From positions 1,550,001 through 1,614,000 of the forward strand of contig NZ_CP016180.1 of assembly GCF_013377295.1 (NCBI RefSeq): a stretch of DNA of 64,000 nt, in the 5' to 3' direction. Positions 9,056 through 21,187 of the stretch are shown here, piece after piece; position 1 is the stretch's first letter, and each line of letters opens with the position of its first letter. Position numbers and translations under genes: made by a program. The notes under the pieces are model-generated. The model had not been told where the DNA came from, did not search any database, and saw nothing but the letters and a program-made list of their open reading frames with translations. This DNA is from Pasteurella skyensis (GTDB lineage Bacteria > Pseudomonadota > Gammaproteobacteria > Enterobacterales > Pasteurellaceae).

Positions 9056-9850
9056 ATGGAACTCTCAATAATTTTCTTTATTTCTGCAGGAATACTGATT
9101 GCTCTGTTAATTGGCTATTCTATACTGTCTTCCCACAAAGAAAAATCACAGATGTTTGAAAATAATTTTTCAAACAGACCTCAACAGCCTATTACACCTT
9201 TAAATGAGCCATCTTTCAAGAAAACATCTCAGACAGCATCTCAACCTGAGAGAGCAATAAATGCTGGAAGCAATCGTGATATGGAACAATCACTGAAAAG
9301 TATCAAAATCAGTTTAAATGATGAGGAAAGTGTTCCAAATAAACAACAAATTGAAGAGATTCAGCCGTCTTTATTTTCCAATCAAGATACAGAAGAACAA
9401 GAACCTGAATTGGATGCTCCAAAAATAGCTGAACAAGAAAAAAGTGATGTAAAAGAGCAAATTATTACACTGTACCTCGTTGCTCCTGAAAATACAGAAT
9501 TTAAAGGTGAAGAGATTATACATAAACTAGAGGAGATGGGATTCCAATATGGTGAGCATCAAATTTTCCATCGCCATATAGATAATGCTGCAAGTCCTAT
9601 TATTTTCAGTGTTGCCAATATGATACAACCTGGCGTTTTTGATCTCAGTAAAATAGATAGTTTTTCAACCATTGGATTGGTCTTTTTTATGCATATACCC
9701 TCATTATCAGGAAAAGATGTTGCCAATTTACGCTTGATGATCAGTACTGTAGAAAGTTTATCTCAGTCACTTGGTGGCTTCGTCTTAAATGATAAACATA
9801 CTTTATTTGATGAACAATCTCACTTAGAATATATACAACGTGTACAATAA
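9056..9850 (+). CDS. zipA: Cell division protein ZipA
   Basis: This 264-residue bitopic membrane protein tethers the FtsZ ring to the inner membrane early in septation. The N-terminal segment (residues 3-24, IIFFISAGILIALLIGYSIL) spans the membrane. A Gln/Pro/Ser/Glu-rich linker runs to about residue 130, and the C-terminal FtsZ-binding domain follows (IITLYLVAPENTEFKGEEI to the end). ACGAGGAC precedes the start. It lies upstream of ligA, but a hairpin containing an uptake signal separates the two. FtsZ and FtsA are also encoded in this window. Confidence 0.93.
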   Translation: MELSIIFFISAGILIALLIGYSILSSHKEKSQMFENNFSNRPQQPITPLNEPSFKKTSQTASQPERAINAGSNRDMEQSLKSIKISLNDEESVPNKQQIEEIQPSLFSNQDTEEQEPELDAPKIAEQEKSDVKEQIITLYLVAPENTEFKGEEIIHKLEEMGFQYGEHQIFHRHIDNAASPIIFSVANMIQPGVFDLSKIDSFSTIGLVFFMHIPSLSGKDVANLRLMISTVESLSQSLGGFVLNDKHTLFDEQSHLEYIQRVQ

Positions 9851-11944
<2,094 letters not shown>

Positions 11945-11958
11945 GTGATAAATAACAA

Positions 11959-11989
11959 AAACCTCGTGCTTTGATTTCACACGAGGTTT
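11959..11989. terminator. ligA terminator, probably also the original lpxC terminator
   Basis: Arms AAACCTCGTG (11959-11968) and CACGAGGTTT (11980-11989) form a 10-bp stem. The minus strand continues TTTTTGTT, so the hairpin can stop both ligA and transcripts coming from lpxC. Confidence 0.85.
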
Positions 11990-12008
11990 CTTGAGGTTTA
12001 AAATAAAA

Positions 12009-12034
12009 GGCATAGTAGACAAAATAGTTGGTAA
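12009..12034 (+). repeat. IS left terminal inverted repeat
   Basis: This 26-bp end begins GGCATAGTAGACAAAATAG and is identical to the complement of 13073-13098. Confidence 0.92.
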
Positions 12035-12050
12035 TTTTGAGGAGCTATGC

Positions 12051-12076
12051 CCATAGTAGACAAATGAGTTGGTTTT
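12051..12076 (+). repeat. Second, diverged copy of the IS end inside the left end
   Basis: CATAGTAGACAAATGAGTTGG (from 12052) repeats the terminal sequence 42 bp further in with a few changes. CTATGCC at 12045-12051 also mirrors GGCATAG at 12009. It may be a subterminal transposase-binding site or a relic of a rearranged end. Confidence 0.6.
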
Positions 12077-12093
12077 TATTATTTTATAAATAA

Positions 12094-13022
12094 TTACCAA
12101 CTCCTTTTATTTAGAAAATCTTTTATAAACATAATCTTATGGTATTTGGTTAAACCATTATGATTAGATAGTTTTCGTTTAAGTTCTCCAAATAAACTTT
12201 CAAGCCTATTTGTTGTTTTTTCTATATTTAATTCAGGATATTTTTCAAAAGTAAATAAATAATCCATATTATATTTTAAGCTCCTGTAAGCACTTCTTAT
12301 ATTACGATGTTTAAAAGGATATTTACCCTTTTCATTTATTTTATCGGAGCGTTCATTTAAATATTCTTTATGTTTTAAATACCAATAATGTAAATTAATA
12401 TAGAACTCGTTTTTAGAGCTATTTTTTAATGTTTTAACTAATATTTTTAGCTCTTTTCCCGCTTCAGATTTAGGGTTCCTTGTTAATTTCCTTATTACAT
12501 TTGTTATTTGATGAAATTGGCAAAGTTGTGCAGGCGTATTTAAAAAATCTCTTAATAATCCTCGTCTTCCATCACAAGTAATAGATTGAATAATATAGCC
12601 TTTTTCTCTTAATTTATTCATTGCTAATAGATAATAAAGATTTTTTTCTGTTGTCACAATTTGATGATAAATTACCTTCTTTGATAAAGTGTCCATAAAA
12701 ACGAGAACACCAAAATTTCGACCAAAGAAAGTGGTATCCATCATTAAGTTCAATTTATTATTTTGTGGGATATTTAATGGCGTTTTAGGGGCTTTTAAAA
12801 CATATCTTTGAATAGTTCTAACAGAGCAATTATATTTAATTGCTAGTTGCTTATAGGTTTGTTTACCTTCTGTGTAATCTAGCCAAATTTGGCTTGAATT
12901 TAAGGATTTTTTGAAGGTAAAAGTTTTATTACAAATAGAGCATTTATAACGTTGAACATTATTTTGGGTACCATATTTGTGAATATTCGTTTTATGACAA
13001 AAAGGACAAGTTTTTTATTCAT
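12094..13022 (-). CDS. IS transposase, with start codon and body in different frames
   Basis: The uninterrupted frame runs from about 13014 to the stop at 12094. It encodes a zinc ribbon (CPFC near its start, CSIC about 19 residues later), a helix-turn-helix region (YKQLAIKYNCSVRTIQRY) and a DDE catalytic core (first D in MMDTTFF, second in CDGRRG, E in NRLESLF). No ATG exists in this frame before MMDTTFF; a TAA at 13017-13015 closes it upstream. The natural ATG at 13022 reads M-N-K-K and is one base out of frame across a run of six A's. Seven A's would join it perfectly to TCPFC. This is either a frameshift mutation or slippage-controlled expression. Confidence 0.75.
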
Positions 13023-13072
13023 TTTCAAAAAAGTGGGCTAAAGCACAGTAATATAAAGCTTTAACCCATTTT

Positions 13073-13098
13073 TTACCAACTATTTTGTCTACTATGCC
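13073..13098 (-). repeat. IS right terminal inverted repeat
   Basis: This 26-bp perfect partner of 12009-12034 is followed directly by the AAATAAAA target duplication. Confidence 0.92.
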
Positions 13099-13114
13099 AA
13101 ATAAAACGAACTTT

Positions 13115-14032
13115 CTAAACAAGCATATGCTGTTTCACTTGATATCCTCGTGGTACCGTTACTTTATCTTCAAAAGTCACAAACTCCCACGCATTTTCAT
13201 TTTCAAGTACTGCTCTTAATAATTTATTATTAACACCGTGTCCTGATTTATATGCAGTAAATTCACCAATGATATTATAACCACACATAAATAGATCGCC
13301 TACTGCATCTAACATTTTATGACGCACTAACTCATCAGGAAAGCGTAACCCCTCTTCGTTTAAAATACGATATTTATCAAATACAATAGCATTATCTAAA
13401 CTTCCACCTAAAACAAGTCCCATTGATTGAAGTTTTTCAATATCTTTCATAAACCCAAAGGTTCTTGCACGACTAAGCTGTTGAATAAAGTTCTGTGCAG
13501 AAAACTCCATTTGATAGTGACCTACATCCTTACTGATTGCAGGGTGAGAAAAATCAATAGTAAAATCTAATTTAAATCCATTATAAGGTTTCAATTCTGC
13601 CCATTTGTCTTCTTCTACTACTCGTACCGTCTCTTTTATGCGAATAAATTTTTTCAATGCATTTTGCTCTTCAATCCCTGCACTTAATAATAAATAAATG
13701 AAAGGGCTTGAACTGCCATCCATAATTGGAATTTCAGGCGCATCAACCTCAACAATGATGTTATCTAAACCAACAGCTGACATTGCCGCATTCAAATGCT
13801 CCACAGTTGAAATTTTCACACCATCATCATTAACCATACAAGTACAAAGAGTAGTATCACGAATACTATCCGCTCTAGCAGGAAAATAAACAGCAGGATC
13901 TAAATCAGTACGAACATAAAGCACCCCAGTATTACTAGGAGCAGGACGTAACCTGAGAGTTACTTTTTTACCACTATGTAACCCTATTCCTGTTACTTTT
14001 ATCGCTTTCTTAAGTGTTCTTTGCTTAACCAT
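13115..14032 (-). CDS. lpxC: UDP-3-O-acyl-GlcNAc deacetylase LpxC
   Basis: This 305-residue zinc enzyme makes the committed step of lipid A synthesis in the cytoplasm. The zinc-binding histidine motif [13 protein letters not shown] is near residue 77, and the [14 protein letters not shown] motif near residue 238 supplies further ligands. The C-terminal histidine region includes [14 protein letters not shown]. Length matches the family. It is the last gene of the dcw segment, 24 bp after ftsZ on the same strand. The insertion sequence ends 17 bp beyond its stop, between the gene and its likely terminator. In many gammaproteobacteria secM-secA follow; here they do not. Confidence 0.97.
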   Translation of the reverse strand: MVKQRTLKKAIKVTGIGLHSGKKVTLRLRPAPSNTGVLYVRTDLDPAVYFPARADSIRDTTLCTCMVNDDGVKISTVEHLNAAMSAVGLDNIIVEVDAPEIPIMDGSSSPFIYLLLSAGIEEQNALKKFIRIKETVRVVEEDKWAELKPYNGFKLDFTIDFSHPAISKDVGHYQMEFSAQNFIQQLSRARTFGFMKDIEKLQSMGLVLGGSLDNAIVFDKYRILNEEGLRFPDELVRHKMLDAVGDLFMCGYNIIGEFTAYKSGHGVNNKLLRAVLENENAWEFVTFEDKVTVPRGYQVKQHMLV

Positions 14033-14056
14033 ATATATTAATTTAACCCATTCATT

Positions 14057-15268
14057 CTATTTCTTTAAAAAATCAGGAATTGATGATGGAGAAAATAATT
14101 TATTCTCATCAACTCTATGAGGTTGATTACTGCTTTTCTCAAACTGCTGAGATTGAGCTGGTTCATAACCAGCACTTCCCGTTGGTGTTGGTTCAACTTG
14201 AGGTTGCTGAGATTGCTGTACTCTTTGCTGATAATTAACATTGATATTACGCATATTTCTGCCATTCAATGCTTTTAGTTCTTGCTCAGAAGGCCCTATA
14301 CCTGTAGCAACAAGTGTTACTCGAATCTGCCCTTCCATTTCTGGATAAATTGAAGTACCAAATACTACAGTCGCATCAGAAGAAGCATATTCGTGAATAT
14401 AATCCATCACTTCATAAACTTCACTTAATTCAATATCCATACCTGATGTAATACTAACCAAAATCCCCTTAGCTTCAGACCAATCTACATCTTCCAATAA
14501 TGGGCTTGCAACGGCATCTTGTGCAGCTTTTTCTGCTCTACCTTCTCCCTCTGCAATACCTGTACCCATCATTGCTCGTCCCATCTCTGACATTACTGTC
14601 TTAACATCAGCAAAATCCACATTGATTAGACCAGGAGACGTAATCATATCTGTAATACCTAATACTGCATTACGTAATACATCGTTTGCTGCTTTAAAAG
14701 CATCTAACATCTTAATGTTTTTAGGTAAAACTTTTAATAGTTTATCATTAGGAATAATAATTAATGAATCAACGTGCTTAGATAATTCTGCAATGCCTTG
14801 CTCAGCGTAACTCATACGCTTAGCACCTTCAAATCTGAAAGGCTTTGTCACAATGGCAACTGTTAACGCAGGCGGTTCAGCATTTTTTGCTATCTCTGCA
14901 ATAACAGGCGCTGCACCAGTACCAGTACCTCCCCCCATACCTGCAGAAATAAACACCATATCAGCACCAGATAACATATTCGTCAAAGCATCTCTATCAT
15001 CTTCAGCCGCTTGACGACCTACGTTTGGATTAGCGCCAGCACCAAGCCCTTTAGTAATTTTATCACCGATTTGGATTGTTTGACGTACAGCTGTTTTACG
15101 CAATGCTTGAGCATCAGTATTTACTGAAAAAAACTCAACACCACTTCCGACTTCACTATCCTCAGATTGACCTTCAACCATATGATTTAGTGCGTTACCG
15201 CCACCGCCGCCAACGCCAACAACCTTAATTACTGCATCAGGTGTTACTTCATATACTGGTTCAAACAT
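14057..15268 (-). CDS. ftsZ: Cell division GTPase FtsZ
   Basis: A tubulin-like GTPase (403 residues) that forms the cytokinetic ring. The signature [10 protein letters not shown] is near residue 107, the N-terminal nucleotide motif [15 protein letters not shown] near residue 17, and T7-loop [11 protein letters not shown] near residue 210. A Gln/Pro-rich linker ([14 protein letters not shown]) leads to the conserved C-terminal peptide SIPDFLKK, which binds FtsA and ZipA. Strong ribosome site AGGGAG. The 271-bp gap to ftsA (15269-15539) is unusually long within the cluster and probably holds ftsZ promoters; I see no gene there. Confidence 0.98.
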   Translation of the reverse strand: MFEPVYEVTPDAVIKVVGVGGGGGNALNHMVEGQSEDSEVGSGVEFFSVNTDAQALRKTAVRQTIQIGDKITKGLGAGANPNVGRQAAEDDRDALTNMLSGADMVFISAGMGGGTGTGAAPVIAEIAKNAEPPALTVAIVTKPFRFEGAKRMSYAEQGIAELSKHVDSLIIIPNDKLLKVLPKNIKMLDAFKAANDVLRNAVLGITDMITSPGLINVDFADVKTVMSEMGRAMMGTGIAEGEGRAEKAAQDAVASPLLEDVDWSEAKGILVSITSGMDIELSEVYEVMDYIHEYASSDATVVFGTSIYPEMEGQIRVTLVATGIGPSEQELKALNGRNMRNINVNYQQRVQQSQQPQVEPTPTGSAGYEPAQSQQFEKSSNQPHRVDENKLFSPSSIPDFLKK

Positions 15269-15539
15269 TATTTATTCTCCCTAATGTGCAAATTCTAAAC
15301 TCACACTTTCTATCTAAAAACGTTATTTGTTTCAATTATATAAACTTCCAAAAAACTTTATTATTATTCACTGTTCATTATTCATTTTGAGTCTATTCTA
15401 AACCGATATACTACCACAATCAAAACAGCATTGCATACTTAGTGTATTTATAATCCATAAAAATGACTATTTTATAACAAATTATTAATCAAAATAAGTG
15501 ATTTATGTTAATTTTCTTCTCAGCTTCAACACGAGCAAA

Positions 15540-16808
15540 CTAAAAGTTGGATTTTACCCAATTATATAATCTTTTAAAAACACTAAAAATTCCACTATCA
15601 TTATTTAATGGTAATGGTTGATTATTCATATCATCACTATTTAAGTAGCTATATTGTAATAAGCCTAGTACAGTGGCATATTGTGGTTTATTTACATAAT
15701 CTGTTAAACCTGTAATATTCAAAGGATAACCAACTCGAGCAGTAATACCAAAAACAGATTTTGCACATTCTACAATATCCTCTGCCTGTGCCCCACCCCC
15801 CGTCAATACAACACCTGCTGTTAAATCAAATTTAATCTCTTTTTGTTTTAGTTCAACTTGTAAAATTTCTAATTCACGCTGAATTAATTTTAACAAATCA
15901 GTATAACATTCTGAAGTAATGGCAGAAAAATCCTGCTTAGTAATATTTTGTGGTTGGCGACCACCTAAACCTGAAACTTCTATTTTTTTATCTACAAATG
16001 TACTTGGTGGAAAAATAGCGCTCGCATATTTTACTTTAATATTTTCAGCATCATTCGGTGATGTTGTAAAGGTTTTAGACACGTATTGAGTCACATCAAT
16101 ACCCGCAAATGGAATAACTTTACTATAGCGTAATGCACCATCCGCATACACCAAAATATCCATTGTTCCACCACCAATATCAACAAGGCACACCCCTAAT
16201 TCCATTTCATCTTCAGTTAAAACAGAATAACTTGATGCAATCCCAGAAAAAACAACTTGGTCAATATTTAATTTGTTATTTTCAACTGCTTTACGCAAAT
16301 TACGTAACCAATCTTGGTGACAAGTAATAAGATGAACTTGAGCTTGTAAGCGAACACCTTCTAAACCTAATGGTTTTTTAGTTCTTTCTAAATGATCGAC
16401 TTTATATTCCTGTGGAATAACGTGCAGCATCTCTGCGCCTTCTGTTAACTTTACAGAACGAGCCGTATGAATTGCAAAATCGATATCACTATGAGTTACT
16501 TCCCCATTTTTAATTGCAACACTTCCAAGTTCATTAACGGTACGAATATGCTCTCCAGTAATCGCTAACGTTACACCTTTAATATCACAATTAGCAATAG
16601 ATTCTGCTTGTTCGATTGCTCGTCTTATCGCATTCGTTACAGCTTCTAAATCTATCACACTACCACGTTTAATACCTTTAGAAGGACAAACTCCTGTTCC
16701 TAGCACATTTACAACTGCATCTGGCAACACTTCACCAACAACAGCAACGATCTTCGACGATCCTACTTCCAAACCAACAATAATCTTAGATTCTGCAATT
16801 TTTGACAT
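15540..16808 (-). CDS. ftsA: Cell division protein FtsA
   Basis: This 422-residue actin-like ATPase anchors FtsZ filaments to the membrane. The N-terminal [18 protein letters not shown] phosphate-1 loop, the SHS2/1C domain, and [20 protein letters not shown] (phosphate-2) are clear, as is [14 protein letters not shown] (adenosine motif). The C-terminal amphipathic helix ([14 protein letters not shown]) is the membrane-targeting sequence. It lies 6 bp after ftsQ and upstream of ftsZ, as in the canonical cluster. Confidence 0.97.
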   Translation of the reverse strand: MSKIAESKIIVGLEVGSSKIVAVVGEVLPDAVVNVLGTGVCPSKGIKRGSVIDLEAVTNAIRRAIEQAESIANCDIKGVTLAITGEHIRTVNELGSVAIKNGEVTHSDIDFAIHTARSVKLTEGAEMLHVIPQEYKVDHLERTKKPLGLEGVRLQAQVHLITCHQDWLRNLRKAVENNKLNIDQVVFSGIASSYSVLTEDEMELGVCLVDIGGGTMDILVYADGALRYSKVIPFAGIDVTQYVSKTFTTSPNDAENIKVKYASAIFPPSTFVDKKIEVSGLGGRQPQNITKQDFSAITSECYTDLLKLIQRELEILQVELKQKEIKFDLTAGVVLTGGGAQAEDIVECAKSVFGITARVGYPLNITGLTDYVNKPQYATVLGLLQYSYLNSDDMNNQPLPLNNDSGIFSVFKRLYNWVKSNF

Positions 16809-16814
16809 ATTTTT

Positions 16815-17630
16815 CTACTTATTTTTTAAAACAAATCCTACCGCAGCGCCATATTTATAACGCAAATCGACATAGGATATCATTTTTCCTTTTGGCACAT
16901 CAATTTTAGGGAAAATTTTCACAAAACGATCTATTTTAGGAAGCCAATCCCCCCTTCCCAATAATAACTGTATTCCATTTGATAATGTAATCTTCCACGA
17001 ACCTCTACTATCTATGGCAACAGATTGTAATATTAAGTTCCGTACAATTAAATCTTGCTTAATCTTCCCCCACGCATTTAATACTTTTTTTCCTTCTGTT
17101 TCAGGTCCATAGAGTATTGGAAACCCCGATCGATTCACTCTATCAAAAGGTAAATTAAACACCACACCTCGATCTGATAATAATTTAGTATCATTCCATA
17201 ATGCAATTGGATTATGCTCAAAAAGCGTTAAACTCAGCTTATTCGGCCACACTTTTCTCACTACTACACTTCTAACCCAAGGAATGGCTAACAACTTTTT
17301 CTCAATCTGCTTTACATCTTGTCCAAAGTAACCTTTCATCGGAGAACCTGTAACCAGCGCATCTCGAATATCAGTATCCGTTGTAAATTGAAGCTTGTGA
17401 GTCAGTCCATAAACCTCTATTGGTGTACGATCAAGTTTTTCAAACCAACGCGTTTCACTACTATAAATAGCATAAATCGATACTATACAAAATAATATTA
17501 CCAAAGGACGAATAAAAATAAAAATAAAAAGAGAGTATGATTTATGCTCACGCCCCTTACGTAATCCCTTTCTTACCTTTTTACTTTGTTTCTTCCGTTT
17601 AGCAAATACCTGATCACTTTTGTTAAACAT
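16815..17630 (-). CDS. ftsQ: Cell division protein FtsQ
   Basis: A 271-residue bitopic inner-membrane protein linking early and late divisome parts. A basic cytoplasmic start (about 35 residues rich in K/R) precedes one membrane segment (YSLFIFIFIRPLVILFCIVS). The periplasmic POTRA domain follows (VYGLTHKLQFTTDTDIRDAL), then the beta domain (LSLTLFEHNPIALWND, SWKITLSNGIQLLLGRGD). It overlaps the ddlB stop by one base and is 6 bp before ftsA. Its partner FtsL is encoded at 52772-53083. Confidence 0.93.
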   Translation of the reverse strand: MFNKSDQVFAKRKKQSKKVRKGLRKGREHKSYSLFIFIFIRPLVILFCIVSIYAIYSSETRWFEKLDRTPIEVYGLTHKLQFTTDTDIRDALVTGSPMKGYFGQDVKQIEKKLLAIPWVRSVVVRKVWPNKLSLTLFEHNPIALWNDTKLLSDRGVVFNLPFDRVNRSGFPILYGPETEGKKVLNAWGKIKQDLIVRNLILQSVAIDSRGSWKITLSNGIQLLLGRGDWLPKIDRFVKIFPKIDVPKGKMISYVDLRYKYGAAVGFVLKNK

Positions 17631-18541
17631 TACACACTTAACTCCAGAATACGCTCAACAAGTTGCTCAAAAGTATAACCTATTTTTTGAGCAGCAAAAG
17701 GAAAATAACTGTGTGTTGTCATACCTGGACAAGTATTCGCTTCCATAAGGAAAAACTCCCCTTTAGCATTTTCCATCACATCAATTCTACTCCAAGCTCT
17801 GCATCCCAATACTTTATGAGCTTTCATCACTAATTCAGCAATTTCAGCTTGACGTTTATCATCTAATGCAGGACAAATATATTGTGTTTTATCAGAAATA
17901 TATTTAGCGTGATAATCATAAAACTCACCATCTGGAATCACCTGTACCGTAGGTAGCACTTCATCGCCTAATACTGGTACAGAATACTCCGCTCCTGCTA
18001 AAAATTCTTCAATTAATACGGTGTCATCATACTTTAAGGCTTCTTCAATGGCTGGAATTAATTGTTCTTTTTCTTTTACTTTTACCACACCAACACTTGA
18101 ACCTTCACAAGCAGGTTTCACAAAAAGAGGGAGCCCTAATTTTGCAAAAATTTCATCGGATCGTACCGCTTCCCCTTTGCGTACAATTTCCATTTCCGCA
18201 GTTGGAAGCCCTACTGCCTTCCATAACAGTTTTGTTCTAAACTTATCCATTGTTACCGCAGAAGCCATTACACCACTACCAGTATAAGGAATATTTAACT
18301 GATCTAAAACACCCTGTAATATCCCATTTTCACCAATACCACCATGTAAAATATTAAATACTCGCTGAAAACCCATCTCTTTTAATTGTTCTACTGGAGT
18401 AAATTTAGTATCTACCGCTTCAACGTTATAACCTAAACTTTTCAATGCATCAAAAACAGCTTGACCCGATGTTAATGACACCTCTCTTTCCGAAGAAACA
18501 CCACCAAATAGAACTGCTATTTTTTCTTTTTTTAAATTCAT
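17630..18541 (-). CDS. ddlB: D-alanine--D-alanine ligase B
   Basis: This 303-residue ATP-grasp enzyme joins two D-alanines for the UDP-MurNAc-pentapeptide. It shows [17 protein letters not shown] at the N-terminus, the central ATP-binding region ([17 protein letters not shown]), and the C-terminal [19 protein letters not shown] motif with the metal ligands. It overlaps both murC and ftsQ by a single base, a tight translationally coupled arrangement typical of this cluster. Confidence 0.97.
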   Translation of the reverse strand: MNLKKEKIAVLFGGVSSEREVSLTSGQAVFDALKSLGYNVEAVDTKFTPVEQLKEMGFQRVFNILHGGIGENGILQGVLDQLNIPYTGSGVMASAVTMDKFRTKLLWKAVGLPTAEMEIVRKGEAVRSDEIFAKLGLPLFVKPACEGSSVGVVKVKEKEQLIPAIEEALKYDDTVLIEEFLAGAEYSVPVLGDEVLPTVQVIPDGEFYDYHAKYISDKTQYICPALDDKRQAEIAELVMKAHKVLGCRAWSRIDVMENAKGEFFLMEANTCPGMTTHSYFPFAAQKIGYTFEQLVERILELSV

Positions 18542-19968
18542 TATTCTCTCCAGCTTTCTGCCAAATTACGTGAAATCTTACTCACACTTCCAGCACCTTG
18601 AGCTAACACTAAATCGCCATCTTGAATGACTTGATCTAACACCTCCCCAAGTTGCTCTACATCAGAGACTAAAATGGGATCAATTTTACCTAAATTACGA
18701 ATAGAGCGACACAAAGATCGACTATCTGCTCCTGTAATCAGTGTTTCCCCTGCAGCATACACTTCAAGCATAACCAATACATCCACATTCGACAAGACTT
18801 TTACAAAATCATCAAATAAATCACGAGTTCGAGAATAACGATGAGGCTGAAAAATCATCACTATTCTTTTTCCTTTCCAACCATCCCTTGCTGCCTTGAT
18901 AGTGACATCAACCTCAGTAGGGTGATGTCCGTAATCATCAACAAGGCGAACTTTGCCTTTTGGACGAATAAATTCACCCAACTGATCAAAACGTCTTCCA
19001 GCGCCCTGAAAATCTGCTAAAGCGGTTAAAATCGCTTCATTATCAATATTCTCTTCTTTCGCAACGGCTAAGGTCGCCGTTGCATTCAGTGCATTATGCT
19101 TACCCGGTACATTTAACAATACATTTATTTTTTCACCCGTTGGGCAAATCACAGTATAGTGACCTTGAAATCCTGTTTGCTCATAATTATCAATGCGATA
19201 ATCCGCCGTTTCACTAAACCCATAAGTAATCACCTGACGCCCAACCTTAGGAACCATTTCCATTAAATCAGCATCATCTGCACACATTACTGCCAATCCA
19301 TAAAAAGGTAAATTATGTAAAAATTTAACATAGGTTTCTTTCATTTTATCAAAAGACCCACCATAAGTATCCATATGATCGGGTTCAATATTCGTCACCA
19401 CAGACACCATCGGTTGTAGATGTAAAAATGACGCGTCACTTTCATCTGCTTCAGCAATCAAATAACGACTTGCACCAAGATGAGCATTTTTCCCAGCAGA
19501 TTTAACTAATCCACCATTAACAAAAGTAGGATCTAATTTTGCTTGAGCATACACCATTGAAAGCATTGCTGTTGTTGAGGTTTTACCGTGTGTCCCCGCC
19601 ACAGCAATACCGTGACGAAAACGCATAATCTCCGCTAACATTTGAGCGCGTTGAATAACAGGAATACGTTGTTGTTTTGCAGCAACCACTTCAGGATTTT
19701 GTTCATCAATCGCACTAGACACCACTACTACATTTGCACCATCAATATTTTCAGCACGATGACCTATAAAAACCTTTGCACCATTTTTAACAAAATTTTG
19801 TGTTATAGGGCTTTCAGCAATATCTGAACCTGAAATTTGATAACCTTCATTCAACAAAATTTCTGCAATACCACTCATTCCTGCACCACCAATTCCAATA
19901 AAATGGATCTGCTTCACACGACGCATCTCAGGAATAATCTTTCTCACTTTATCTTGATAATTTTTCAT
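18541..19968 (-). CDS. murC: UDP-N-acetylmuramate--L-alanine ligase MurC
   Basis: A 475-residue Mur ligase adding the first L-alanine to UDP-MurNAc. The N-terminal [22 protein letters not shown] binds [19 protein letters not shown] is the ATP P-loop near residue 119; [16 protein letters not shown] near residue 345 belongs to the C-terminal domain. Its stop overlaps the ddlB start; 23 bp separate it from murG. Confidence 0.97.
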   Translation of the reverse strand: MKNYQDKVRKIIPEMRRVKQIHFIGIGGAGMSGIAEILLNEGYQISGSDIAESPITQNFVKNGAKVFIGHRAENIDGANVVVVSSAIDEQNPEVVAAKQQRIPVIQRAQMLAEIMRFRHGIAVAGTHGKTSTTAMLSMVYAQAKLDPTFVNGGLVKSAGKNAHLGASRYLIAEADESDASFLHLQPMVSVVTNIEPDHMDTYGGSFDKMKETYVKFLHNLPFYGLAVMCADDADLMEMVPKVGRQVITYGFSETADYRIDNYEQTGFQGHYTVICPTGEKINVLLNVPGKHNALNATATLAVAKEENIDNEAILTALADFQGAGRRFDQLGEFIRPKGKVRLVDDYGHHPTEVDVTIKAARDGWKGKRIVMIFQPHRYSRTRDLFDDFVKVLSNVDVLVMLEVYAAGETLITGADSRSLCRSIRNLGKIDPILVSDVEQLGEVLDQVIQDGDLVLAQGAGSVSKISRNLAESWRE

Positions 19969-19991
19969 TATTATTATTATTTATCCTTTGT

Positions 19992-21053
19992 CTATTTCGT
20001 TACTTCAATAATTACTTCTGCAACTCGTTTTGCAGAGAGAGGGGTAGCAGCTTCACGAGCCTTTAATGCCATTGCTAATAACTGCGGACGATCTGCTACT
20101 AAAGGTTGTAACTGCTTTATTAAATTGTCAGCAGTAAAGTCTTTTTGTTCAATAATAATGGCCGCTTTTATTTCTTCTAAATATTTTGCATTTAAGTATT
20201 GTTGACGATCCTTGTGCTGAAATGGTACAAAAACAGCAGGTACTCCCGCTGCAGCTATTTCACACACGGTTAATGCACCTGAGCGACAAATCACAAGATC
20301 TGCATCACCATAAGCTTGTGCAACATCATCAATAAATTCAGTCACCACGACATTTTCCGCCGATTGTTCAGCATAAAGCTGTTGTACACATTCTAAATTA
20401 CCCTTACCGACTTGATGTAAAATTGCAATTTTTGATCCAAATGTACCCGCTATTTGTGGCAATGTTTGGTTTAAAATTCTTGCTCCTTGTGAGCCTCCCA
20501 TTACTAGAATTTTTATGGCTCCTTCACGTTGTGCAAAACGTTGTTCTGGTGTTGGAAGTTGAAATAAATCTTGACGAACAGGATTTCCTACAACTTCTGC
20601 ATTTTTAAATGCATTAGGAAAAGCTTGTAATACACGAGTTGCGACTTTTGATAACAATACATTGGTTAAGCCTGCAACAGCATTTTGCTCGTGTAATACC
20701 ACAGGAACACCACATAATTTTGCCGCAATACCACCTGGTCCTGACACATAACCACCCATACCTAAAACGGCATTGGGTTGATACTGTTTAATAATTTTAC
20801 GGGCTTGCCATACTGCTCTTATAGTCATAAAAGGTGCCTTTAACAATGCACCCATTCCTTTACCTCGCAATCCTGAAATTTGAATAAACTTAATTGGAAT
20901 ATTATATTTTGGTACTAACTCTGCTTCCATTCGGTCTTTTGTACCCAGCCAACAAATCTCCCAGCCTTGCTGTTGCAATTGTGTTGCCACTGCTATAGCA
21001 GGAAAAACGTGTCCTCCTGTTCCCCCTGCCATCACAAGTAATTTTTTTGTCAT
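19992..21053 (-). CDS. murG: Lipid II-forming GlcNAc transferase MurG
   Basis: This 353-residue peripheral inner-membrane GT28 enzyme turns lipid I into lipid II. The lipid-binding glycine loop [15 protein letters not shown] opens the protein, [16 protein letters not shown] is near residue 102, and the UDP-GlcNAc binding region [25 protein letters not shown] is near residue 263. Its position between ftsW and murC matches the canonical dcw order. About 134 bp separate it from ftsW and contain an uptake-signal-like sequence. Confidence 0.97.
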   Translation of the reverse strand: MTKKLLVMAGGTGGHVFPAIAVATQLQQQGWEICWLGTKDRMEAELVPKYNIPIKFIQISGLRGKGMGALLKAPFMTIRAVWQARKIIKQYQPNAVLGMGGYVSGPGGIAAKLCGVPVVLHEQNAVAGLTNVLLSKVATRVLQAFPNAFKNAEVVGNPVRQDLFQLPTPEQRFAQREGAIKILVMGGSQGARILNQTLPQIAGTFGSKIAILHQVGKGNLECVQQLYAEQSAENVVVTEFIDDVAQAYGDADLVICRSGALTVCEIAAAGVPAVFVPFQHKDRQQYLNAKYLEEIKAAIIIEQKDFTADNLIKQLQPLVADRPQLLAMALKAREAATPLSAKRVAEVIIEVTK

Positions 21054-21187
21054 TTGTTCTCTTTCTCTATTTTCTTTTATTTATATCTAAATTCAGTCAA
21101 TATTTTAACCTAAACGGTTTCATTTCAAAAAGATAGCGGTATGATTTGACAAACTTTTTGCAAATCACTCTCCTCTATCAATATAAG

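Larger units (their letters stand above)
12009..13098. mobile_element. Insertion sequence of about 1.09 kb with intact ends and an 8-bp target duplication
   Basis: Perfect 26-bp inverted repeats (GGCATAGTAGAC... at 12009-12034; its complement at 13073-13098) bound the element. The flanks carry the direct repeat AAATAAAA at 12001-12008 and 13099-13106, an 8-bp target-site duplication, so this is a clean and probably recent insertion. It carries one transposase gene on the minus strand. The DDE pattern (MMDTTFFGRNFG, TCDGRRGLLRDF, TTNRLESLFGELKRKL) with an N-terminal zinc ribbon suggests the IS256/MULE-like superfamily, perhaps its IS1249 group. I am unsure of the exact family. It lies between lpxC and ligA and breaks no gene. 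Confidence 0.92.

Noticed and set aside
19837-20205. 122-codon plus-strand ORF across the murC/murG junction
   Set aside because: It spans two well-supported genes on the other strand and has low-complexity content.
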